Below are positions 23,364 through 30,981 of a stretch of DNA of 30,981 nt, one piece after another. Below the pieces are notes generated by a model. The model saw only the letters and a program-made list of their open reading frames with translations. It was not told the origin of the DNA and searched no databases. The position numbers and the translations under genes are program-made. The stretch spans positions 1 through 30,981 of the forward strand of contig JAZKAK010000045.1 of NCBI GenBank assembly GCA_040389165.1, in the 5' to 3' direction. The number at the start of each line of letters is the position of its first letter. The first letter of the stretch is position 1. Origin of the DNA: CAIOTO01 sp040389165 (lineage in GTDB: Bacteria > Pseudomonadota > Alphaproteobacteria > Paracaedibacterales > CAIOTO01).

Positions 23364-24375
23364 CGCCCGGGACACCCTTTGTCGTCGAATATTCAAAATG
23401 AATAATTTCATCTGGATACAAATGCGAACGAATTGCATGCGCTGCCTGCGCTGCTTCGGCAAAGCCTGTTAAAATTAGTTTTAGTTTATGAGGATAAGTA
23501 GCGACATCACCAATAGCATAAATACCTAGCCTATTGGTTTTTCCTGTCATTGGATCAATGATAATATGGCTTTGTGTTAATCCTAAATCCCATTCTGTAA
23601 TAGGCCCAAGATTCATAGAGAGACCAAAAAAGGCGAGCATATAATCGGCTTTTAAGCTTTCTTTTTCACCATCGAGCGTTTCTACGCCAACATGTGTAAG
23701 AATGCCCTTTTCTCCTGCAAGCGAAGCCAATTGATAAGGCACTACAAGCCTAATTTTCCCTTGTTCAGATAAGTCTTTAAGCCTGGCTTCACTCTCGGGT
23801 GCTGCACGGAATTTTGCTCGACGATGCACAATGGAAACAGATGCAGCTATTTCTGACAAGGATAACGCCCAATCAACAGCTGAATCCCCTCCACCCGCAA
23901 TAACAACGTGCTTATCACGATAGACTTCTCTCGATTTCACGTAATAATGTACACTCAAGCCTTCAAAAGCTTCGATCCCATCCAATGGAGGACGATTTGG
24001 ACCAAAAGCCCCAACACCCGCAGCAATGATAATACATTTACACCGAACAACCGTACCGTTTGAGCCTTCGATTTCGAAAGCAGTACCCGCATTATTTAGC
24101 GCTTCGAGTCGTACTACTTGTTCACTAAGATGAAATACCGGATGAAAGGGCTCTGCCTGAGCCAACAGATTCGCAGCCAGGTCAGCACCCACAATCTGCG
24201 GATGAGCTGGAATATCATAAATCGGTTTTTCTGGGTAAAGTGCGGCACATTGCCCGCCTGTTGAGTCTAGTGCATCAAAAACATGACATTTCAACTTAAG
24301 CATGCCACATTCAAAAATTGCAAAAAGCCCAACAGGACCAGCACCTATAATTACAACATCTGTTTCTAAAGTCAT
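23359..24375 (-). CDS. Ferredoxin/flavodoxin-NADP+ reductase, thioredoxin-reductase-like (YumC type)
   Basis: 338 residues from the ATG at 24375, which has AGGG 7 bases upstream; an ATG 15 bases earlier lacks a site. The FAD-binding motif is VVIIGAGPVGLFAIFECGML, followed by STGGQCAALYPEKPIYDIPAHP, which identifies the YumC-type family and replaces the CxxC of true thioredoxin reductase. NADPH-binding: VVIAGGGDSAVDWALSL. Second FAD contact: RLGIYAIGDVATYPHKLKLI. It would move electrons between NADPH and ferredoxin or flavodoxin, for example for Fe-S assembly. Confidence 0.92.
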   Translation of the reverse strand: MTLETDVVIIGAGPVGLFAIFECGMLKLKCHVFDALDSTGGQCAALYPEKPIYDIPAHPQIVGADLAANLLAQAEPFHPVFHLSEQVVRLEALNNAGTAFEIEGSNGTVVRCKCIIIAAGVGAFGPNRPPLDGIEAFEGLSVHYYVKSREVYRDKHVVIAGGGDSAVDWALSLSEIAASVSIVHRRAKFRAAPESEARLKDLSEQGKIRLVVPYQLASLAGEKGILTHVGVETLDGEKESLKADYMLAFFGLSMNLGPITEWDLGLTQSHIIIDPMTGKTNRLGIYAIGDVATYPHKLKLILTGFAEAAQAAHAIRSHLYPDEIIHFEYSTTKGVPGA

Positions 24376-24484
24376 GACAGCCCTATTCATTGATTTTGAT
24401 ATGTTGAATTTTTATAGCACTTTTTAGAGTTAGGGTACAGACACATCATTTCACCATTAATATATCCACAACATGATTTTCTAG

Positions 24485-24513
24485 TTGCATTCGGCACGGA
24501 TCTAGCCTATAAA
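24485..24513 (+). promoter_or_regulatory. Promoter of the initiator tRNA gene
   Basis: TTGCAT and TATAAA with a 17-base spacer, and the tRNA begins 15 bases after the -10 box. Spacing and position fit a sigma-70 promoter well. Confidence 0.7.
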
Positions 24514-24528
24514 GACAATATCAGTTGT

Positions 24529-24605
<77 letters not shown>

Positions 24606-24636
24606 ATTTATTGTTTTACTAGAAAAACTTAAACTG

Positions 24637-25125
24637 ATGATCAAGCTTTGCAAAATTACAGCATCATTTCTGGGACTAGGTTATTTGCCCTGGATGCCAG
24701 GTACATGGGGAACCATCGGCGCTGCTTGCCTTAGTTTGTTTTTCCTAAAATTCTCACCTTTCGTTTTGCTCTTGATAACATTCATCACCACGATAGTTGG
24801 TTTCTATGTTTCAAATGTGTGTTTAAAAACAGCTGACAGCCTTGATATGGATCCTGGCTGGATTGTTATCGATGAAGTAGCTGGTTTCTTTTGGGCTATA
24901 TCGCTTATCTCTCTCATACATCCACTTGATTATGTGCAACTTGTGCTCGCTTTCATCTTCTTTCGAATCTTTGATATCATGAAACCATGGCCAATTTCGT
25001 GGATTGATCGCACGTTAGCGAACTCATCAAAAACAGCTGCGCTTGGAATCATGCTTGATGATGTGCTTGCAGGGATTTTTGCAGCTTTGTTTACGCTATT
25101 TGCGTCCCGTATGCTTATCGCTTAG
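24637..25125 (+). CDS. pgpA: Phosphatidylglycerophosphatase A
   Basis: 162 residues with three to four membrane helices. It removes the phosphate from phosphatidylglycerophosphate in phospholipid synthesis. Family motifs: GLGYLPWMPGTWGT at the N terminus, DPGWIVIDEVAGFFWA (metal-binding Asp/Glu), FRIFDIMKPWPISWIDR and GIMLDDVLAGI. All catalytic residues appear present. It starts 31 bases after the initiator tRNA and may be read from its promoter. Its stop is 5 bases from the convergent DUF2608 gene. Confidence 0.95.
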   Translation: MIKLCKITASFLGLGYLPWMPGTWGTIGAACLSLFFLKFSPFVLLLITFITTIVGFYVSNVCLKTADSLDMDPGWIVIDEVAGFFWAISLISLIHPLDYVQLVLAFIFFRIFDIMKPWPISWIDRTLANSSKTAALGIMLDDVLAGIFAALFTLFASRMLIA

Positions 25126-25130
25126 TGACA

Positions 25131-25922
25131 TTATAGAACATCTACTAATAATTTCTGCATACCAAACGCGAATTCTTCTGCCGACACTAATGGACAATCA
25201 ACATACGTAGCAGCAGTAAACTCTATCGCGGTATAGCTTCCTTCAAAAGAAATCTCATCGAGACTCTTTTGGATATTTTCTAAGTTTTGCAGCTTATCAT
25301 CAATCATAATAATGCGCTGCGGCATTGCAGGCATCGTCGATAAAAGCGCTGTCAACACCATCCCCTTATGTGTAAGAGAATGCTCACCATTTGTTATCAT
25401 CACTCCATTTTTATATTGAGGGACGTTTCCACGATACGTAGGAAATTGAATCATCTGAAAAGCAGCATCATCAGGCGCTGTAATGGAAAAATCTATTCCG
25501 AATTTAGCGAGCTGCTTTGTTCTCCAGACCATCATATCGTGCTCTGAATCAATGAAACCTGATAATAATGCTGTGCACGCTATCGTTGGAACGTTAAGCA
25601 TTTGAAGACGCTGAACCATTTCCGACATTGTTGCATCTAAAAGCTCAAACTCAATTCGAATAAGAGCACAATGCACTAAAAAATCAAACTCTTCATGGCT
25701 ATATTTTGATTTCATTACGGATATAATTTCATGATGCAAATCCAAATTTGGTATTTGGAACATAGGTTCTTTTGTATTGAGAAGAACCATGTCGACATCA
25801 AACACAACAAGAGTATCTTTATTAACGTTTTCTAAGATCCCAGAAAGGGTTTGCGCATCAGCAACAGTCATGAATTTAGACACAAGCATAGTCGCTTTTT
25901 CAGCATTAGATTGAATTGTCAT
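25131..25922 (-). CDS. DUF2608 HAD-like protein
   Basis: 263 residues. HAD-superfamily layout as in DUF2608: motif I DTLVVFDVDMVLLNTKEP, a helical cap, motif II-like NVPTIACTALLSG, a Lys in LTHKGMVLTALL, and the acidic motif RIIMIDDKLQNLENIQKSL. The nucleophile Asp is present (DVD), so it may be an active phosphatase or nucleotidase, but the family's substrate is not known. Such proteins occur mostly in intracellular bacteria such as Legionella. There is no signal peptide in this copy. AGGA is about 10 bases before the ATG. Confidence 0.75.
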   Translation of the reverse strand: MTIQSNAEKATMLVSKFMTVADAQTLSGILENVNKDTLVVFDVDMVLLNTKEPMFQIPNLDLHHEIISVMKSKYSHEEFDFLVHCALIRIEFELLDATMSEMVQRLQMLNVPTIACTALLSGFIDSEHDMMVWRTKQLAKFGIDFSITAPDDAAFQMIQFPTYRGNVPQYKNGVMITNGEHSLTHKGMVLTALLSTMPAMPQRIIMIDDKLQNLENIQKSLDEISFEGSYTAIEFTAATYVDCPLVSAEEFAFGMQKLLVDVL

Positions 25923-26013
25923 TATGTGTCATTCCTGTCAGTTTGCTTGCGTATCTCTGATAATCTTGAATACATATGTTGCATCTTTGTATATATAGCA
26001 CGATCACATATTT

Positions 26014-26811
26014 TTATAATTTATCAACATCGTTCACACTATCATATTTCTCTGGATATTCAGCCCCAAGAAAAAACAACCCATGCGGCGGCGCTGTTTG
26101 CCCTGCACACTTTCGCTGACGTGATGCTAAAATATCCAAAACATCTCTCGGTTTAATTGTACCATCACCAACACGCTTAAGTGTGCCCATCAGAATGCGA
26201 ACTTGATGATGCAAGAAAGCACGTGATTTTAAATAGCCACGAATCACATCGCCTTCACGTGTTATGTCAAATACGCTAAGTGTCCTGTGTGGATTCTGCG
26301 CTTGGCATTCTGAATCGCGGAATGCTGAAAAATCATGATATCCCACCAATAATTGTGCAGCTTCTTGCATCAATTCATGATTAAGTGGTTTCATAATGTG
26401 CCAAGCGTGCTCATATTGCAAAACTGACGCCGGACGACGATTGAGGATAAAATAATGGTAACTACGTGATAAAGCTGAAAAACGTGCGTGAAAATCATCA
26501 GCCGTCGGTGCCAGCGATGTAACGACAGCACCCTTGCCTTTTAAAAAATAATTAATACCTAACATCGTGTGATCACACTGCAACTCGTTTTGCACATCAA
26601 AGTGCGCTACTTGAGCAAGCGCATGCACGCCCGCATCGGTACGTCCGGCGCCATGAACAGCAACTTTCTCACGTGCAATAACAAGCAAGGCATCTTCGAT
26701 TTCTGCTTGCACTGTTGGAGTTAGTCTTTGTCGTTGCCATCCATAAAAAGCATCGCCTTTGTATTCAATGGTAATTCGATAACGTCTGTATCCAGGAGTG
26801 ATGTATGCCAT
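26014..26811 (-). CDS. truA: tRNA pseudouridine synthase A
   Basis: 265 residues. Isomerises uridines 38-40 in tRNA anticodon arms. Catalytic motif AVHGAGRTDAGVHALAQVAHF with the conserved Asp; also YRITIEYKGDAFYGWQRQ, FHARFSALSRSYHYFILNRR, HDFSAFRDSECQAQNPHRTL and FLHHQVRILMGTLKRVGDG. Normal length. Weak ribosome site before the ATG. Downstream, 91 bases separate it from the DUF2608 gene on the same strand. Confidence 0.96.
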   Translation of the reverse strand: MAYITPGYRRYRITIEYKGDAFYGWQRQRLTPTVQAEIEDALLVIAREKVAVHGAGRTDAGVHALAQVAHFDVQNELQCDHTMLGINYFLKGKGAVVTSLAPTADDFHARFSALSRSYHYFILNRRPASVLQYEHAWHIMKPLNHELMQEAAQLLVGYHDFSAFRDSECQAQNPHRTLSVFDITREGDVIRGYLKSRAFLHHQVRILMGTLKRVGDGTIKPRDVLDILASRQRKCAGQTAPPHGLFFLGAEYPEKYDSVNDVDKL

Positions 26812-26940
26812 ATTATGTGTTATTGCGTGAATTTTTGCGTGAAGATAGAGACCATACTACACCCTTTTACACCAAAAGGTTGATAATTCAAGCTAAAGGG
26901 TTTGCTTGTAATGGCATAAAAACAGAGCAAATCATTTTAC

Positions 26941-26976
26941 AAAAAATAAAAGGCTGACTCATGAGAATCAACCCTT
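26941..26976 (-). terminator. Rho-independent terminator of the low-complexity protein gene
   Basis: On the minus strand AAGGGTTGA and TCAGCCTTT form a 9-bp stem (two G-T pairs) around a loop with a CTCATGAG core, followed by TATTTTTT. It lies about 55 bases after the stop at 27029. Confidence 0.7.
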
Positions 26977-27028
26977 GCAATGAATTATAGGTAGCACGCA
27001 AAGTTAGGCACGTTTAGCGGATCATTTA

Positions 27029-29095
27029 TTATTTAGCTGCAGTTGTTGTGCCAGAATGTGCCATTCCCATTGCAGTTATCCCTGATGTAGATGTTGTTGT
27101 CACAGGCATATATTCTGCTGCATTGGTCCCAACTGCTGTTGTCTTCGGAGAAGTTACACTAAGCTTTTCTTCGATTACATTCATACGCGCATTTAAATTC
27201 GCCACATCGTTTGCTAATTGCGCCGGAGTCGCCTGTTTGATCGCAGAACCTCCAAAGATATTCATCACAGCTGATCCACCCATCATTGGGTTCATTACTT
27301 GTTGGCCATAGCCACCCATGGAGGAACCGCCCATCATTGGGTTCATTCCCATGCCTTGTTGGCCATAGCCACCCATGGCAGATCCACTCGTCACTGGTCT
27401 CATTCCCATGCCTTGTTGGCCATAGCCACCCATGGAGGAACCGCCCGTCATTAGGTTCATTCCCACACCTTGCTGACCATAACCACCCATGGAAGAGCCA
27501 TTCGTCATTGGGTTCATTCCCATGCCTTGCTGACCATAACCACCCATGGCAGATCCACTCGTCACTGGTCTCATTCCCATACCTTGCTGACCATAGCCGC
27601 CCATGGAAGAGCCATTCGTCATTGGGTTCATTCCCATACCTTGCTGACCATAACCACCCATGGCAGATCCACTCGTCACTGGTCTCATTCCCATACCTTG
27701 TTGACCATAGCCGCCCATGGAAGAGCCGCCCATCAACCCCCCTAGTAAACCTCCACTACTCGTACCTTGTTGTTGGCCATATCCGCCGCCCATAGAAGAA
27801 CCACTCATCAATCCCCCTAGTAAACCTCCACTACTCGTACCTTGTTGTTGGCCATATCCGCCGCCCATAGAAGAACCACTCATCAATCCCCCTAGTAAAC
27901 CTCCGCTACTCGTACCTTGCTGTTGACCATATCCGCCGCCCATAGAAGAACCACTCATCAATCCCCCTAGTAAACCTCCTCTACTCGTACCTTGTTGTTG
28001 GCCATATCCGCTGCCCATAGAAGAACCACCCATCATTGGATTCATACCCATGCCCTGCTGAACATAACCTCTTGAATTGTAAGAATTTTGACTGTTGTTT
28101 ATTCCATTTTGATTGTTAGAGCCATTTTGATTATTGTTTGAGCCATTTTGATTATTGTTTGAGCCATAATTGTTATAACCATTATTTGAACCAGAGTTGC
28201 TATTTGATCCATTTTGGTTATTATAACCATTCTGACTGTTGTTTATTCCATTCTGATTATTGTTTGAGCCATAATTGTTATAACCATTATTCGAACCAGA
28301 GTTGCTATTTAATCCATTCTGATTAGTGTAACCATTCTGACCATTGTTCAAACCGTTGTTGCTATTTGATCCATTTTGGTTATTATAACCATTCTGATTA
28401 GTATTCATTAAATTTTGGCTATTGATACCTTGTTGCGGATTGGCTGCAACATTATCTGCGTAACCAGTTGCGGCATTTGCATCCATTAATTGTTTCTTTA
28501 ATTGGATGATTTCTTGCCTTTCAGAATCATTTTCTTTTCGTAAGGAAGAAATTATAGCTGCAGGATCAGTTGCGGCTGTCGTTGTAGCAGCAGTGGCACC
28601 AATTGGAGCTGCTGTTGTGGAAGCAGTGACTGCTGTGCCGACAGGTGCAGTTGCTAATACATGAGGGGAAGTTGCTCCCACTGTTCCTGCGGGAACAGGA
28701 GCAGGCGCTGATGGCAACACTGTTGGTAATGACGTTGGGACTACAGCCGCCGACAATGTAGCAGTTGGCAGAGTAGTTGGTAAGGCAGCCGGATAAGTTT
28801 TTGGCAGTGCAGCTGGTAAAGCTGTCGGCAGAGCGGTTGGTAAGGCCGCCGGATAAGCTGTCGGCAGAGCAGTTGGCTGAGCGGTTGGTAAGGCCGCCGG
28901 ATAAGCTGTTGGTAAAGCTGTTGGCAACACAGGCAATGGCGGCAGAACAGAAGAAAAAGCTTGTCCACCTAAGGCAGTGGCGGGCGCTGGCGCAACCACA
29001 CCTGTTGATGAATTAGCGATTGATACATTAGCAACGGCTATACCTATCACGCTCATTGTTGCAATACGATTAAATGAATTTGTTTTTTTTTTCAT
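27029..29095 (-). CDS. Secreted low-complexity repeat protein
   Basis: 688 residues. An N-terminal signal peptide (ATMSVIGIAVANVSIANS) leads into four regions: Pro/Ala/Leu/Thr repeats (LPTAYPAALPTALPTA type, about 45-130); a short helix (REIIQLKKQL-like, SLRKENDSERQEIIQLKKQL); Asn/Gln/Gly repeats (NNQNGSNSNNG, YNNQNG, about 225-340); and Gly/Ser/Gln/Met repeats of 25 residues (GYGQQQGTSSGGLLGGLM...) and 19 residues (GYGQQGMGMRPVTSGSAMG). The C terminus has a short coiled coil (QLANDVANLNARMNVIEEKL) and a Thr-rich tail. Cys-free by sight. It resembles adhesive or prion-like extracellular proteins in composition only; no family is recognised. AGG lies 8 bases before the ATG. Confidence 0.8.
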   Translation of the reverse strand: MKKKTNSFNRIATMSVIGIAVANVSIANSSTGVVAPAPATALGGQAFSSVLPPLPVLPTALPTAYPAALPTAQPTALPTAYPAALPTALPTALPAALPKTYPAALPTTLPTATLSAAVVPTSLPTVLPSAPAPVPAGTVGATSPHVLATAPVGTAVTASTTAAPIGATAATTTAATDPAAIISSLRKENDSERQEIIQLKKQLMDANAATGYADNVAANPQQGINSQNLMNTNQNGYNNQNGSNSNNGLNNGQNGYTNQNGLNSNSGSNNGYNNYGSNNNQNGINNSQNGYNNQNGSNSNSGSNNGYNNYGSNNNQNGSNNNQNGSNNQNGINNSQNSYNSRGYVQQGMGMNPMMGGSSMGSGYGQQQGTSRGGLLGGLMSGSSMGGGYGQQQGTSSGGLLGGLMSGSSMGGGYGQQQGTSSGGLLGGLMSGSSMGGGYGQQQGTSSGGLLGGLMGGSSMGGYGQQGMGMRPVTSGSAMGGYGQQGMGMNPMTNGSSMGGYGQQGMGMRPVTSGSAMGGYGQQGMGMNPMTNGSSMGGYGQQGVGMNLMTGGSSMGGYGQQGMGMRPVTSGSAMGGYGQQGMGMNPMMGGSSMGGYGQQVMNPMMGGSAVMNIFGGSAIKQATPAQLANDVANLNARMNVIEEKLSVTSPKTTAVGTNAAEYMPVTTTSTSGITAMGMAHSGTTTAAK
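27315..27720. repeat. Tandem 57-bp coding repeat
   Basis: CCCATGG recurs exactly every 57 bases at 27315, 27372, 27429, 27486, 27543, 27600, 27657 and 27714. Copies alternate between two variants (peptides GMGMNPM and GMGMRPV). Regular period within a gene, so it is a protein repeat and not a CRISPR array. Confidence 0.95.
27716..28030. repeat. Tandem 75-bp coding repeat, four near-identical copies
   Basis: CCTAGTAAAC recurs every 75 bases at 27741, 27816, 27891 and 27966. Copies differ at only a few bases, including synonymous ones, suggesting recent expansion or gene conversion. Encodes the 25-residue GSSMGGGYGQQQ unit. Confidence 0.95.
28075..28430. repeat. Asn/Gln/Gly-rich coding repeat region
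   Basis: Irregular repeats of CATTTTGATTATTGTTTGAG-like units on the plus strand encode NNNQNGSNN and YNNQNG peptides; two longer blocks (about 28160-28240 and 28265-28330) are almost the same. Period is less regular than in the neighbouring arrays. Confidence 0.85.
28750..28960. repeat. Pro/Ala/Leu/Thr coding repeat region
   Basis: GGTAAGGCCGCCGGATAAGC-like units recur, encoding LPTAYPAALPTA variants in the N-terminal part of the low-complexity protein. Confidence 0.8.
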
Positions 29096-29191
29096 AAATA
29101 GCCTATAGCAAGATTTTTTGTCCCTTAATATAGTTTTATGTTAGGCAGGTTAATATTTCGTTAAAAATTAAAGGAATAATTTTAATCAGAT

Positions 29192-29998
29192 TTAAGCAAT
29201 AATTTCCTGTTTTAAAGCGCCAATAGCTTTTGCTGGATTCAAACCCTTTGGACACGTCTTTGTGCAATTCATAATTGTATGACATCGATACAGCTTAAAC
29301 GCATCATCTAAGTCTTCTAAACGTTCTTTCTTTGAGTCATCTCGGCTGTCTGCGACGAAACGATAATTTTGCAACAATGTTGCGGGCCCCAGATATTGGT
29401 TCTGATTCCACCAATAACTTGGGCAGCTAGTAGAGCAACTAAAGCACATAACACATTCCCAAAGACCATCGAGCTTTTCACGTTCTTCGGGTGTTTGAAG
29501 ACGTTCACGTACTTCACCATCGCGCATAGAAGGCGCTTGTGTAGACTGAATCCATGGCTTAATACTTGCGTATTGTTTATAAGCTTGCGTTAAGTCAGCC
29601 ACCAAATCTTTCACAATAGGCATATGAGGCAAAGGGTTGATATTCACGGTTCCTTTTATCTCAGCTAATGGCTTTATGCAAGCCAATGTATTTGTTCCGT
29701 CAATATTCATCGCACAACTACCACAGATCCCTTCGCGGCATGACCTGCGAAAGGCCAATTGTGTGTCCAGTGTATTCTTTATATAAAGTAATGCATCAAG
29801 GACCATTGGTCCGCACTTCTTTGTATCAATACTGAACGTATCATAACGTGGATTTGCATCAGAATCAGGATTATAGCGATAAATTTGAAATATACGTATA
29901 GTGCTAGTTACAGCAGATATATCCTTTTTTTCTATTTCACTCGTATATTGACAGCCTTTTTCTACAACTGATTTTTCTGGCAATCGAATATGAACCAT
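29192..29998 (-). CDS. sdhB: Succinate dehydrogenase iron-sulfur subunit
   Basis: 268 residues, alphaproteobacterial/mitochondrial type. It passes electrons from the flavoprotein to quinone in complex II. The N-terminal 2Fe-2S ligands are in RRSCREGICGSCAMNIDG and NTLAC; the 4Fe-4S cluster in CVMCFSCSTSCPSYWWN; the 3Fe-4S cluster in CHTIMNCTKTCPKGLNP. All ligands are present. The N terminus has about 30 extra residues before the TSTIRIFQIYRYNPD strand, so a later start is possible, but an AAGGA is present before this ATG. No sdhA, sdhC or sdhD in the window: upstream is sfsA on the opposite strand, so sdhB is separated from its usual partners. Confidence 0.96.
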   Translation of the reverse strand: MVHIRLPEKSVVEKGCQYTSEIEKKDISAVTSTIRIFQIYRYNPDSDANPRYDTFSIDTKKCGPMVLDALLYIKNTLDTQLAFRRSCREGICGSCAMNIDGTNTLACIKPLAEIKGTVNINPLPHMPIVKDLVADLTQAYKQYASIKPWIQSTQAPSMRDGEVRERLQTPEEREKLDGLWECVMCFSCSTSCPSYWWNQNQYLGPATLLQNYRFVADSRDDSKKERLEDLDDAFKLYRCHTIMNCTKTCPKGLNPAKAIGALKQEIIA

Positions 29999-30070
29999 AA
30001 TAAAGCATTCCTTTTTTCTCGTTCGCCATCATGCGATCAAAATATCCTACGGATACTAAAAACATGCTAC

Positions 30071-30098
30071 TTGTTTAGCAATGGCACAGCTTTATTAT
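30071..30098 (+). promoter_or_regulatory. Putative promoter of sfsA
   Basis: TTGTTT and TATTAT with a 16-base spacer. Transcription would start only 10-15 bases before the sfsA ATG, and no ribosome site is visible there, so the mRNA may have a very short leader. Confidence 0.35.
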
Positions 30099-30117
30099 AA
30101 ATACAATTTTAGCTAAA

Positions 30118-30810
30118 ATGGAAATAAAAGTGATTCAAGGAACCCTACTGCAGAGGTACAAACGCTTTCTAGCCGACGTACAGCTGGAATCTGGTGAAAT
30201 CATTGTAGCCTATTGCTGCAATACAGGGAAATTGCTCGGGATACCTGAGAGCGCAACAATTATGCTAACGGATCACGGGGCAGATACAAAACGCAAACTT
30301 CGATACACGTGGGAATGGTTTAACGATAATGAAACATGGGTTGGCATTAATACACATGCCGCAAATACAATCGTTCACAATATGCTGATAAACAAACAAA
30401 TCCCAGGCTTTGAGAGCTATCCAAGCATCCGTCGTGAAGTTAAATATGGTCAAAATTCCCGCATTGATTTTTTGCTGGAAGATGGCCTTCAGCGTTTGTA
30501 TCTTGAAGTCAAAAGTGTCCATATGTGCCGAGGAAGCATTGCGTTATTTCCAGATTGCCCAACGGTGCGTGGTGCAAAACATATGAAAGAATTGAGTCAG
30601 ATTATTGATAGTCAAACAAAAGCAGCTGTTCTGTACCTCGTTCAACGCGATGATTGTGATACTTTTTCAATTGCAGCTGACTTAGACCCCGTCTACGCAA
30701 GAGCAGCACAGGATGCTTATAAATGCGGAGTACAGATGATGGCCGTAGCGCTAACGATGGATCCTATAACAGGTGATACATGTTTTAAGGGAACGCTCGC
30801 AATACATTAA
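30118..30810 (+). CDS. sfsA: SfsA family protein (sugar fermentation stimulation protein homologue)
   Basis: 230 residues, full family length. SfsA was described as a DNA-binding protein that raises maltose gene expression in E. coli; the fold contains an endonuclease-like core, and the real activity is uncertain. Matches: GTLLQRYKRFLADVQLESGE, the family AYCCNTG box with two Cys, FESYPSIRREVKYGQNSRIDFLLEDG (the acidic/Lys nuclease-like core with YLEVKSVHM), FPDCPTVRGAKHMKEL and the YLVQRDDCDTFSIAADLDP end. No ribosome site. Stands alone between sdhB and tuf. Confidence 0.92.
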   Translation: MEIKVIQGTLLQRYKRFLADVQLESGEIIVAYCCNTGKLLGIPESATIMLTDHGADTKRKLRYTWEWFNDNETWVGINTHAANTIVHNMLINKQIPGFESYPSIRREVKYGQNSRIDFLLEDGLQRLYLEVKSVHMCRGSIALFPDCPTVRGAKHMKELSQIIDSQTKAAVLYLVQRDDCDTFSIAADLDPVYARAAQDAYKCGVQMMAVALTMDPITGDTCFKGTLAIH

Positions 30811-30815
30811 TATAC

Positions 30816-30838
30816 AAAAAACCCCGCATAAAGCGGGG
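30816..30838 (-). terminator. Rho-independent terminator of tuf
   Basis: CCCCGC, loop ATAAA, GCGGGG: a 6-bp GC stem. The T run occurs only when read on the minus strand, so it terminates tuf, whose stop is about 90 bases away, and not sfsA. Confidence 0.8.
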
Positions 30839-30859
30839 AAAATAAAGTTCATTCTAACG

Positions 30860-30920
30860 TGTCTTTTCCGCGCAGGCTGAGATCCATTTCTAGATTCTCA
30901 ACAAGCGGGAATAACAATGA
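30860..30920. repeat. Degenerate intergenic palindromic repeat
   Basis: CCGCGCAGGCTGAGATCCAT to CAAGCGGGAATAACAATGA resembles a decayed CCCGCG..GGCGGGAATCCA element, the same GC-rich motif found in the inner arms of the MITEs. It lies in the tuf 3' untranslated region. Confidence 0.45.
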
Positions 30921-30930
30921 TTCTTCTCTA

Positions 30931-30981
30931 TTATTTCAAAATTTTCGCAACAACACCCGCACCAACGGTACGACCACCTTC
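30931..30981 (-). CDS. tuf: Elongation factor Tu, last 17 codons
   Basis: The minus strand from the window edge encodes EGGRTVGAGVVAKILK and a TAA stop, the C terminus of EF-Tu (relatives end EGGRTVGAGVVAKIIE or similar). The rest lies outside the window. Confidence 0.95.
   Translation of the reverse strand, partial: EGGRTVGAGVVAKILK

Noticed and set aside
27286..27795. Long reading frame on the plus strand (169 codons) opposite the low-complexity protein
   Set aside because: It is the mirror of the 57- and 75-bp repeats; periodic DNA stays open in several frames. The minus frame has a signal peptide, ribosome site and terminator.
27315..28030. Regular repeats as a CRISPR array
   Set aside because: Repeats of 57 and 75 bases are contiguous, without unique spacers, and lie in frame inside a gene.
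30816..30838. Hairpin as terminator of sfsA
   Set aside because: On the plus strand it is followed by AAAATAAAG and not by T's; the T run is present only on the tuf strand.

Overview
The window (about 39-40% GC by eye) reads like a chromosome segment of a host-associated alphaproteobacterium, most likely of the Holosporales/Rickettsiales kind. The reasons are the mitochondrial/alpha-type SdhB, the alphaproteobacterial ribbon-helix-helix protein (RHH_4 type), a PtsP that lacks a GAF domain, the YumC-type ferredoxin-NADP reductase, a DUF2608 protein, an SdhB-EF-Tu neighbourhood, and a very large secreted protein with a eukaryote-like CE-clan protease signature. The taxonomic call is inference; there is no rRNA here.

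Layout. 1-3387 (minus strand): a compact sensory operon in which a double-Cache membrane sensor, a pentameric ligand-gated ion channel (pLGIC) and a second, partial double-Cache sensor follow each other. 3388-3915: a gap with a decayed copy of the ptsP 3' region and a 163-bp MITE. 3916-6918 (plus): a 1000-residue secreted protein with a Ulp1-like His/Asn/Gln/Cys constellation. 7065-8933 (minus): ptsP. 9055-12845 (plus): four overlapping genes of a type IV pilus/type II secretion inner-membrane platform (PilC/GspF, PilM-PilN/GspL-like, PilO/GspM-like, PilP/GspB-like). 12846-15342: degenerate intergenic repeats, a His/Lys/Ala-rich secreted protein, exonuclease III, and a second MITE copy in opposite orientation. 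15343-16671 (plus): speD-speE, spermidine synthesis. 16668-19859 (minus): cytochrome bd oxidase genes cydP-like, cydA, cydB and a 34-residue cydX. 20008-23351: a small secreted protein, tRNA-Ser(GCU), a CNT nucleoside transporter, a single-domain voltage-gated channel and an RHH protein. 23359-26811: FNR, initiator tRNA-Met, pgpA, a DUF2608 HAD-like protein and truA. 27029-29095 (minus): a 688-residue low-complexity secreted protein built from three kinds of tandem repeats. 29192-30981: sdhB, sfsA and the last 17 codons of tuf.

Functionally the window mixes housekeeping genes (respiration: cyd, sdhB, fnr; polyamines: speDE; lipid: pgpA; RNA and DNA: truA, xth; nitrogen-PTS: ptsP) with genes for contact with the environment or host: two ion channels of animal-neuron-like families, Cache sensors, a nucleoside importer, a pilus/secretion platform and several secreted repeat proteins.

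The most promising undescribed items are (i) the dCache-pLGIC-dCache operon, whose sensor has no kinase or chemotaxis output and whose channel carries a Met-Ala-Lys motif at the pore mouth like the Pro-Ala-Arg of animal anion channels; (ii) the 1000-residue secreted CE-clan protease candidate, lying between direct repeats derived from ptsP; (iii) the voltage-gated channel with a CatSper-like Asp filter; and (iv) the MITE family with perfect 9-bp target duplications.
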